Below the pieces are notes generated by a model. The model was not told the DNA's origin. It worked only from the letters and a program-made list of their open reading frames with translations, and made no database searches. This document shows, piece after piece, positions 1 through 11,400 of a DNA stretch of 28,315 bases. This stretch comes from Ectocarpus siliculosus. Taxonomy: Eukaryota; Sar; Phaeophyceae; Ectocarpales; Ectocarpaceae. The translations under genes and the position numbers were made by a program. Within the stretch, counting starts at the first letter, position 1. Every line of letters starts with the position of its first letter. Location: positions 1 through 28,315 of the forward strand of contig FN648631.1 in assembly GCA_000310025.1 (NCBI GenBank), given 5' to 3'.

Positions 1-3000
1 CGCATCGGGGGGTTGTGAACGCATGGCACATGACCAACTGCCACCTCGCGTTTTGCTCTCAACCAATCATGTACTCCGGTGACCAGGTATCACGGCGGAA
101 CCCACTCCTGGAGTCACGCCAGCACCCACCCCAGGTGTGTCGTCGTGATTCATGTAGCGGTCGGTAGTAGCTGTAAAAGATCGGAATCAGTAGTGCACGT
201 ATCGGGCGAGGACGCTAATGGTGAAACGCCGGACGATAGTTGTAGGTATCACACTTAACGTCGTAGGGTTGTGAAACTCTTGGCGCATGACCAACTGCCA
301 CCTCGCTTCTTGCTCTCAACCAATCATGTACTCCGGTGACCAGGTATCACTGCGGAACCCACTCCTGGAGTCACGTCGGTACCCACTCCAGGTGTGTCGT
401 CGTGATTCATGTAGCGGTCGGTAGTAGCTGTAAAAGATCGGAGTCAGTGCTGCACGTAGTGGGGGAGGACGCTCATGGTAAAGCGCTGGAAAATAATACA
501 ACCATGACACCTCGCATCGGGGGCTCGTGAACGCATGGCACATGACCAACTGCCGCCTCGCTTCTTGCTCTCAACCAATCATGTACTCCGGTGACCAGGT
601 ATCACGGCGGAACCCACTCCTGGAGTCACGCCAGCACCCACCCCAGGTGTGTCGTCGTGATTCATGTAGCGGTCGGTAGTAGCTGTAGAAGATCGGAATC
701 AGTGCTGCACGTATCGGGGGATGACGCTCATGGTAAAGCGCTGGAAAATAATACAACCATGACACTTCGCATCGGGGGCTCGTGAACGCATGGCACATGA
801 CCAACTGCCACCTCGCTTCTTGCTCTCAACCAATCATGTACTCCGGTGACCAGGTATCACGGCGGAACCCACTCCTGGAGTCACGCCAGCACCCACCCCA
901 GGTGTGTCGTCGTGATTCGTGTAGCGGTCGGTAGTAGCTGTAGAAGATCGGAATCAGTAGTGGACGTATCGGGCGAGGACGCTAATGGTGAAACGCCGGA
1001 CGATGGTTGTAGGTATCACACTTCACGTCGTAGGGTTGTGAAACTCTTGGCACATGACCAACTGCCACCTCGCGTTTTGCTCTCAACCAATCATGTACTT
1101 CGGTGACCAGGTATCACTGCGGAACCCACTCCTGGAGTCACGCCTGTACCCACCCCAGGTGTGTCGTCGTGATTCATGTAGCGGTCGGTAGTAGCTGTAG
1201 AAGATCGGAGTCAGTGCTGCACGTCGTGGGGGAGGACGCTCATGGTAAAGCGCTGGAAAATAATACAACCATGACACTTCGCATCGGGGGCTCGTGAACG
1301 CATGGCACATGACCAACTGCCGCCTCGCTTCTTGCTCTCAACCAATCATGTACTCCGGTGACCAGGTATCACGGCGGAACCCACTCCTGGAGTCACGCCA
1401 GCACCCACCCCAGGTGTGTCGTCGTGATTCATGTAGCGGTCGGTAGTAGCTGTAGAAGATCGGAATCAGCAGTGCACGTATCGGGGGAGGACGCTAATGG
1501 TGAAACGCCGGACGATAGTTGTAGGTATCACACTTAACGTCGTAGGGTTGTGAAACTCTTGGCACATGACCAACTGCCACCTCGCGTTTTGCTCTCAACC
1601 AATCATGTACTTCGGTGACCAGGTATCACGGCGGAACCCACTCCTGGAGTCACGCCAGCACCCACCCCAGGTGTGTCGTCGTGATTCATGTAGCGGTCGG
1701 TAGTAGCTGTAGAAGATCGGAGTCAGTGCTGCACGTAGTGGGGGAGGACGCTCATGGTAAAGCGCTGGAAAATAATACAACCATGACACTTCGCATCGGG
1801 GGCTCGTGAACGCATGGCACATGACCAACTGCCGCCTCGCTTCTTGCTCTCAACCAATCATGTACTCCGGTGACCAGGTATCACGGCGGAACCCCACTCC
1901 TGGAGTCACGCCAGCACCCACCCCAGGTGTGTCGTCGTGATTCATGTAGCGGTCGGTAGTAGCTGTAGAAGATCGGAGTCAGTGCTGCACGTAGTGAGGG
2001 AGGACGCTCATGGTAAAGCGCTGGAAAATAATACAACCATGACACCTCGCATCGGGGGCTCGTGAACGCATGGCACATGACCAACTGCCGCCTCGCTTCT
2101 TGCTCTCAACCGATCATGTACTCCGGTGACCAGGTATCACTGCGGAACCCACTCCTGGAGTCACGCCAGCACCCACCCCAGGTGTGTCGTCGTGATTCAT
2201 GTAGCGGTCGGTAGTAGATGTAGAACATCGGAATCAGTAGTCCACCTATCGGGCGAGGACGCTAATGGTGAAACGCCGGACGATAGTTGTAGGTATCACG
2301 CTTCACGTCGTAGGGTTGTGAAACTCTTGGCACATGACCAACTGCCACCTCGCTTCTTGCTCTCAACCAATCATGTACTTCGGTGACCAGGTATCACGGC
2401 GGAACCCACTCCTGGAGTCACGCCAGCACCCACCCCAGGTGTGTCGTCGTGATTCATGTAGCGGTCGGTAGTAGCTGTAGGAGATCGGAATCAGTAGTGC
2501 ACGTATCGGGCGAGGACGCTAATGGTGAAACGCCGGACGATAGTTGTAGGTATCACACTTAACGTCGTAGGGTTGTGAAACTCTTGGCACATAACCAACT
2601 GCCACCTCGCGTTTTGCTCTCAACCAATCATGTACTTCGGTGACCAGGTATCACTGCGGAACCCACTCCTGGAGTCACGCCAGCACCCACCTGTCGTCGT
2701 GATTCATGTAGCGGTCGGTAGTAGCTGTAGAAGATCGGAGTCAGTGCTGCACGTCGTGGGGGATGACGCTCATGGTAAAGCGCTGGAAAATAATACAACC
2801 ATGACACTTCGCATCGGGGGCTCGTGAACGCATGGCACATAACCAACTGCCGCCTCGCTTCTTGCTCTCAACCAATCATGTACTCCGGTGACCAGGTATC
2901 ACGGCGGAACCCACTCCTGGAGTCACGCCAGCACCCACCCCAGGTGTGTCGTCGTGATTCATGTAGCGGTCGGTAGTAGCTGTAGGAGATCGGAATCAGT

Positions 3001-5484
3001 AGTGCACCTATCGGGGGATGACGCTAATGGTGAAACGCCGGACGATAGTTGTAGGTATCACGCTTCACGTCGTAGGGTTGTAAACTCTTGGAACATGACC
3101 AACTGCCATCTCACTTCTTGCTCTCCAACCAATCATGTACTTCGGTGACCAGGTATCACGGCGGAACCCACTCCTGGAGTCACGCCAGCACCCACCCCAG
3201 GTGTGTCGTCGTGATTCATGTAGCGGTCGGTAGTAGCTGTAGAAGATCGGAATCAGTGCTGCACGTCGTGGGGGATGACGCTCATGGTAAAGCGCTGGAA
3301 AATAATACAACCATGACACCTCGCATCGGGGGCTCGTGAACGCATGGCACATGACCAACTGCCACCTCGCTTCTTGCTCTCAACCGATCATGTACTCCGG
3401 TGACCAGGTATCACGGCGGAACCCACTCCTGGAGTCACGCCAGCACCCACCCCAGGTGTGTCGTCGTGATTCATGTAGCGGTCGGTAGTAGCTGTAGAAG
3501 ATCGGAATCAGTAGTGGACGTATCGGGCGAGGACGCTAATGGTGAAACGCCGGACGATAGTTGTAGGTATCACACTTCACGTCGTAGGGTTGTGAAACTC
3601 TTGGCACATGACCAACTGCCACCTCGCTTCTTGCTCTCAACCAATCATGTACTTCGGTGACCAGGTATCACGGCGGAACCCACTCCTGGAGTCACGCCAG
3701 CACCCACCCCAGGTGTGTCGTCGTGATTCATGTAGCGGTCGGTAGTAGCTGTAGAAGATCGGAATCAGTGCTGCACGTAGTGGGGGAGGACGCTCATGGT
3801 AAAGCGCTGGACAATAATACAACCATGACACTTCGCATCGGGGGCCCGTGAACGCATGGCACATGACCAACTGCCGCCTCGCTTCTTGCTCTCAACCAAT
3901 CATGTACTCCGGTGACCAGGTATCACGGCGGAACCCACTCCTGGAGTCACGCCAGCACCCACCCCAGGTGTGTCGTCGTGATTCATGTAGCGGTCGGTAG
4001 TAGCTGTAGAAGATCGGAATCAGTGCTGTACGTATCGGGGGATGACGCTCATGGTAAAGCGCTGGACATTAATACAACCATGACACTTCGCATCGGGGGC
4101 TCGTGAACGCATGGCACATGACCAACTGCCGCCTCGCTTCTTGCTCTCAACCAATCATGTACTCCGGTGACCAGGTATCACGGCGGAACCCACTCCTGGA
4201 GTCACCCCAGCACCCACCCCAGGTGTGTCGTCGTGATTCATGTAGCGGTCGGTAGTAGCTGTAGAACATCGGAATCAGTAGTGCACGTATCGGGCGAGGA
4301 CGCTAATGGTGAAATCCCGTACGATAGTTGTAGGGTGACGCCCAACGTGGTAGGTTTGTGAAATCCTTCTACCGTGACCAAATGCGACCCTGCTTTTGCT
4401 CTCTACCTGTCATTTTCTCCGGTGACCAGGTATCACTGCGGAGCCCACTCCTGGAGTCACGCCAGCACCCACCCCAGGTGTGTCGCCGTAATTCACGTTT
4501 CGGGCGTTAGGAGTTGTAGAAGATCGGAGTCAGTGTTGCACGTACTGGGCGAGGACGCTAATGGCGAAGCACCTGACGATAGTGGTGAAGATCACCTTGG
4601 TGAACGCGGTAGCGTCGTGCAACCCTGGGCATATGACCAATTGCCACCTAGCTTCTTGCTTTCAACCAATCATGTACTCTGGTGACCAGGTATCACGCCG
4701 GCACCCACCGCAGGTGTGTCGTCATGGTTCGTGTGGCGGGTGGTAGTAGCTTTAGAATATCGGAATCAATGTTGGACATATCCGGGGAGGACGCTAATGG
4801 TGAAGCGCCTGACGATGGTTGAAATGATCACGGTTAACGTGGTAGGGTCGTGAAAGCCTTCGCGCATGACCAAATACCACCCGCTTCCTGGTCTCAACCA
4901 ATCACGTTCATTGCTGACCAGGTACCACGACGGAACCCACCCCGGAAGTCACGCCAGCACCCACCCCAGGTGTGTCGTCGAAGTTCATGTGGCTGTCGAT
5001 AGTAGCTGTAGAATGTTGGAGTTAGGGTAGGACGTGTCCGCAGGGAACGCTAATGGTGAAGTTCCTGGTAATAGGAGTGCAGATTGTGTTTAGCGTCGCT
5101 GTGTTGTGAAATCCTTCGCAAATGACCAAATGCCACCTCTCTTCTTACTCTCCACCGGTTGCGGTTTTCGGTGAGCAGGCCTCATGGCAGAACCCACACC
5201 TGGATCCACGCCAGCACCCACCCCAGGTGTGCCGTCGTGGTTCATGTGGCGGGCGGTAGTAGCTGTAGAACATCGGAATCAGTGTTTACAGGTGTCTGAC
5301 AAGGAAGCTGATGTTGTACTGTCTGAAATAAGCTGTGTAGCTCTTGTTGAGCGTACTAGTGTTGCCAAACCCGTCGAAAATGACGAACTCCGACTTCGCT
5401 TCTTGCTCAATACCACCTATGTGTATCGGTGCCCAGGCACCACGGCGGAACCCACTCCGGGAGCCACGCCAGGGTCTACCCCAG
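1..5484 (+). repeat. Tandem array of about 255/257-bp exon-intron units with 48-nt mini-exons
   Basis: There are 22 direct units. Mini-exons start at 87, 344, 599, 854, 1111, 1366, 1623, 1878, 2134, 2391, 2648, 2896, 3153, 3408, 3665, 3920, 4175, 4430, 4690, 4922, 5179 and 5437. Each follows a pyrimidine-rich stretch and an acceptor ending in gaccag (or a variant such as gagcag), and ends CCCAG|gtgtgt or CCCAG|gtgagt. Nineteen are exactly 48 nt, phase 1-1, usually reading GITAEPTPGVTPAPTP. Exceptions: the unit at 1878 is 49 nt, the unit at 2648 lacks its donor, and the unit at 4690 is 24 nt. Units left of about 4.3 kb are nearly identical. Those from 4430 rightward have diverged introns but keep exon length, phase and Pro/Thr coding, which suggests selection on the exons. 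A purely non-coding satellite is the alternative. Confidence 0.75.
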
Positions 5485-8400
5485 GTGAGTCGTCGTAGTC
5501 TATGTGGCGAACGGTAGTAGCTAGAACATCGGCATCAGTATAGGACGTGTCCGGCAAGGAAGCCAATGTTGCAGTGGCTCACTATATGTAATGGTGGAGC
5601 TCTTGGTTACAGATCACAAACGCCAATTCTAGCGTGTGTGAAGATTATGGTGATTCCTACTGCTGCCCGATCCCACCTGTATTCCTGACGCCATCAGAAC
5701 CAGTCGCCCCCATGCTAAGTAAACCACCTCCCAACAACCGATCTCTCAGACGTTCACAGCAGCCAGGCTATCTCTTGGATCTACCATTGAATATGCTCTC
5801 ACACCTACTGTCGGGCGAACACTCTGCCGCACTGTTGAGCAAATTCTCCCGACCACCGCAGACGAAACTCTCTCGCACAGCGCAGGACTGCATCATCTAT
5901 GGCTGGCATGCTGCCGATTGGTTTGACAATGGCGTATCGTAACCGTCTGCCTCACCTTACTTTGTCCACCGTGTGTTGTGATTCATCGACAGTGCTGTCT
6001 CCGGCTCCAAGCCCCGGAATACTATCAACGACCGCACCAGAAGGTGAGATGTTGATGTTACGGTCACTCATATGCGTATGTCGCTATATCTTACCTCACT
6101 CGCCGTACTCCGTACCGTAGGAAACAACGTAGTGCCAAGGTATCGGCTTGGCTACATGAGTCATCGCACCGCACGATGGACACCAATTGCTGTGACCCGA
6201 TTTATACCTCTGGTAGGTGATGTTAGTGGTGACCTGGTTCCGTGTGCCACGTCCGTGCCACGAGCTCGAGTACAAAATCATTACTTCACGTATTCCAGCC
6301 ACGGTGGTCGTACCAACGAACTCAGTCGGACATCCTCTGGCCTTTCGTTTGCTGCACCATAGGGTTTGGACCTCTTGCTAATGTTGCTGCTTCGCTGTGT
6401 TCGGTGTGGCGATGGTGGTTGTCGTTCCAGAACCCACCGCAATTCCCACGCCATCGGAAACCGTCCTTCCAACGCTAGAGCAAGGCACCCCTGGACCAAC
6501 GATGCCTGCTACTTGGCCGAGAACCGTGCCGCCAACGGCCGGCTTGACGCTTGCGCCCACTCCCGATCAAACTTTGACATCCACTGTTGGGCAAACGCTC
6601 CTGTCTACTGTGGAGCAAACTCTCCCGCCTGTAGAGCATTCTCTTCCGCCTTCGCTGAAGCAAAATCTCCTGCCTACCGTCGATCACACTGTCCCACCCA
6701 AGCTTGGACAAGCGCTTCCGCCTTTTGTCGAGCAAACGCTTTCGCCTACCGTTGATCGAACTATAACCCCTACCGTTGAGCAAATGCTATTGCAATCTGT
6801 TCAGCAAACTCTCTCGCCTACTGTCGACCAAACCCGACACCCACCGTTGAGCAAACGCTCCTGCCTACTATTGGGCAAACCCTCGTTCCTACCGTTGGGC
6901 AAACGTTCCCACTTGCTATTTTGCGGACCCTTTTCGCCCAACGTTTAGCAAACGCTGCCGCCCACTGTTGGGACAACACTTCCGCCTACCGTTAAGCAAG
7001 CTCTTCCGCCTACCGTTGGTCAAACTGTCACACCCACTGTCGAACAAACTGTTTCGCCAACCGTTGGACAAACGCTCCCGCCTACTGTTGCGACAACTCT
7101 TCCGCCTACTGTTAGGTGAACGTTCCCGCCTACCATTGATCAAACTATCACACCTACCGTTGAAAAAATGGTTCTTCCTACTGTTGAACGAACTCTTCCG
7201 CCTACCGTTGGGCAAACGCTCCCGTCTACTATTGATCAAACCTTCAGACCCACCGTTGGACAAACGCTCTCGTCCACTGTTGAACAAACTGTGCCGCCTA
7301 CCGTTACAACCTTAAGCAAACTCCTCTGCCTACCTTTGATCAAACTCTCATACCCACCGTTGGGCAAACGCTCCCACCTACTATGGAGCAAACGCTCCCG
7401 CCTACCGTAACCCAATTCCCAAACCCACTGCCGCCCAAACTCTTACTCCCACTGTTCAACAGTCGCTACTGCCTACACCAGAGCTAACTCTCTCACCCAC
7501 CGCAGAGCAAACGCTTTCGCGCACCACTGAACAAACCGTCCCACCCTCTCTAAGACCCATTTCTATCCCCACCCTCGAGACAACCCAAACACGTACCCTA
7601 CAGCAAACGGCACCGCCATCTACATTCAGTGCTGAAGGTGAAAGGCCAATCGCTCCGTTGCTCGCAACGGCAGAATTCGGATATGCATGTGGGGTGGGTA
7701 TTGCCCGTACGGCCCGTGTTCGGCCATGGCGTGTTTCGCCGTGCACCAGTCTGAGTTGATGAAGCTGTTGTACTGGAAATGTCTATCGCTAGGATGTTGT
7801 CGATTGGTTGACAATGGCGTATCGTAACCGTTTGCCTCGCCTCACTTTGTCATCTTGCGTGTCTCATCAACAGTCCTGTCTCCGGCTCCAAGCCCCGGCA
7901 TACTATCAACGACCGCACCAGAAGGTGATATTTCGATGTTCACTTCGGTGCGCATGTCGCTCAATCTTGCATCACCGCACAGGCCGTACTCCGTACCGTA
8001 GGAAACAACGCAGCACCAACGTATCGGCTTGGCCACATGTAGCGTCGCACCGCGCGATGGACACCAACTCCTGTGACTCGATTTACCTTTGGTAGGCCGA
8101 TGTTATTGGTAACTTGGCTCGGTGTGCCACGTGCAACGAGATCGAGTTCGAAATCACTCCTCCGCGTATTCCAGCCAGGCTGGTCGTGCCAACGACCGTA
8201 GTCGGACACGCTCTGGCCTTAGTGTTTGCTGCAGTAGGGTTTTGACCTCTTGCTAACGTTGCTTCTTTGCTGTTTTGGGTGGCACGGTCACACGGCGCCT
8301 GCAAATGTTGTTTTGTCACCAACAACAACGACGTCGACGATGGGTGCCGTTCCAGATTCCACCGCATTCCCTACACCATCGGATATCGCCCTTCCCACGC

Positions 8401-11400
8401 TAGAGCAATCTACGCCTGGACCAACGATGCGCGCTATTTTTCCGGAAACCGTACCGCCAACGACCAACACAACACTGGGGCCAAATCCTGATCAAACGCT
8501 CGCTCCCACCGTTGGGCAAACGCTCCCGCCTACCGTTGACCAAACTCTCCTTCCTACCGTGGATCAAACTCTAACACCCACTGTTGGGCAAACACTCCCG
8601 CCCACCGTTGACCAAACTGTCACACCCACCACCGAGCAAACGCTCCCGCCTACCATTCAACAAACTCTGTTGCCTACCTCAGAGCAAACGCTCCCGTCCA
8701 CCGTTGAGCAAACGATCACACCCACCGTTGTGCAAACTCTATCGTCCACCGCAGAGCAAACGCTCCCGTCCACCGTTGACCAAACTGTCACACCCACCGC
8801 CGAGCAAACTCTGTCGGTCACCGCAAAGCAAACACTTCCGTCCACCGTTGAGCAATCCGTCACACCCACCGTTGAGCAAACTCTGCCGTCTACCATTGAG
8901 CAAACTCTGCCGCCCACCGCAGAGCAAACGCTCCCGTCCACCGTCGAGCAATCCGTCACACCCACAGCTGGGCAAACTCTGTCGCCCACCGTTCAGCAAA
9001 CGCTCCCGTCCACCGTTGAGCAAACGATCACACCCACCACCGAGCAAACGATCACACCCACCGTTGAGCAAACGATCACACCCACCATTGAGCAAACGCT
9101 CACGTCCACCGTTGAGCAAATCCTCCCGCCTACCTTTGAACAAACTCTGCCGCCCACCGCAGAGCAAACACTCCCGTCCACAATTCACCAATCTGTCACA
9201 CCCACCACCGAGCAAACGCTCCCGCCTACCATTCAACCAACTGCGCCGCCCACCGTTGAGCAAACGTCGTCGCCCACCATTGAGCAAACGCTCCCGCCTA
9301 CCTTTGAGCAAACTCTACCGCCCACCACCGAGCAAACCCTCCCACCCACCATTGAACAAACTCTGCCGCCCACCGCAGAGCAAACTCTCCCGTCCACCGC
9401 TGAGCAAGCTGTCACACCCACCACCGAGCAAACGCTCCCACCTACCGTTGAACAAACTCTGCCGCCCACCGCAGAGCAAACGCTCCCGTCCACCGTTGAC
9501 CAAACTGTCACACCCACCGCGGAGCAAACTCTGTCGGTCACCGCAAAGCAAACACTTCCGTCCACCGTTGAGCAATCCGTCACACCCACAGCTGAGCAAA
9601 CCCTCCCGCCTACCATTGAGCAAACTCTGCCGCCCACCGCAGAGCACACGCTTCCGTCCACCGCTGAGCAATCTGCCACACCCACCGCCGAGCAAACTCT
9701 GTCGCCCACCGTTGAGCAAACGCTCCCGTCCACCGTTGAGCAAACGATCACACCCACCGTTGAGCAAACGATCACACCCACCGTTGAGCAAACGCTCACG
9801 TCCACCGTTGAGCAAATCCTCCCGCCTACCTTTGAACAAACTCTGCCGCCCACCGCAGAGCAAACACTCCCGTCCACAATTCACCAATCTGTCACACCCA
9901 CCACCGAGCAAACGCTCCCGCCTACCATTCAACCAACTGCGCCGCCCACCGTTGAGCAAACGTCGTCGCCCACCATTGAGCAAACGCTCCCGCCTACCAT
10001 TGAGCAAACTCTACCGCCCACCGCAGAGCAAACCCTCCCACCCACCATTGAACAAACTCTGCCGCCCACCGCAGAGCAAACTCTCCCGTCCACCGCTGAG
10101 AAAACTGTCACACCCACCACCGAGCAAACGCTCCCACCCACCGTTGAACAAACTCTGCCGCCCACCGCAGAGCAAACTCTGTCGTTCACCGTTGACCAAA
10201 CTGTCACACCCACCGCTGAGCAAACTCTGTCGTCCACCGCAGAGCAAACGCTTCCGTCCACCGTTGACCAAACCCTCCCACCTACCGTTGAACAAACTCT
10301 CGCGGCCCACCACCGAGCAAACGCCCCTATCCACCGTTGAGCAAACTCTGTCGTCCACCGCAGAGCAAACGCTCCCGTCTACCTTTGAGCAAACTCTGCC
10401 GTCCACGGCGGAGCAAACCCGCCTGCCTACCATTGAACAAACTCTGCCGCCCACCGCCGAGCAAACGCTCGCGTCCACCGTTGAGCAAACTGTCACACCC
10501 ACCGCAGAGCAAACGCTCCCGTCTACCGTTGAGCAAACGCTCTCGCCTACCGTTGAGCAAACTCTGCCGCCCACCGTTGAGCAAACTGTCACACCCACCG
10601 TTGAGCAAACTCTGCCGCCCACCGCAGAGCAAACTCTCCCGTCCACCGCTGAGAAAACTGTCACACCCACCACCGAGCAAACGCTCCCACCCACCGTTGA
10701 ACAAACTCTGCCGCCCACCGCAGAACAAACGCTCCCGTCCACCGTTGACCAAACTGTCACACCCACAGCCGAGAAAACTCTGTCGTCCACCGCAGAGCAA
10801 ACTGTGCCGCCCGCCGTTCAGCAAACCCCATCGTCCACCGTTGAGCAAACCCTCTCGCCCACCATTGAGCAAACTCTGCCGCCCACCGCAGAGCAAACCC
10901 TCCCGTCCACCGTTGAGCAAACTGTCACACCCACCGCCGAGCAAACTCTGTCGTCCACCGCCGAACAAACGCTTCCGTCCACCGTTGAGCAAACTGTCAC
11001 ACNNNNNNNNNNNNNNNNNNNNNNNNNNNNNNNNNNNNNNNNNNNNNNNNNNNNNNNNNNNNNNNNNNNNNNNNNNNNNNNNNNNNNNNNNNNNNNNNNN
11101 NNAACTCTGTCGTCGTCCGCAGAGAATACGCTCCCGTCCATTGTTGAGCAAACGACCATACCCGCCGTTGAGCAAACCCTCCCGCCTACCGTTGAGCAAA
11201 CTCTGCCGTCCACCGCAGAGCAAACACTCCCGTCCACCGTTGACCAATCTGTCACACCCACCACCGAGCAAACGATCCCGCCTACCATTCAACAAACCGT
11301 GCCGCCCACCGTTGAGCAAACGTCGTCGCGCACCGTTGAGCAAACACTCTCGCCTACCATTGAGCAAATTCTGTCATCCACCGTTGACCAAACTGTCACA

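Noticed and set aside
336-4106. Repeated 64-86 codon open frames (TRYHGGTHSWSHAS type) on both strands in the array
   Set aside because: They recur because the 255/257-bp unit recurs. They read across the predicted splice sites in another frame, lack domains, and end at the same unit positions. The 48-nt exon frame is the one conserved in diverged units.
1-5484. CRISPR-like array
   Set aside because: Whole 255-bp units are repeated, with no short-repeat/unique-spacer pattern. The context is an intron-rich eukaryotic locus.
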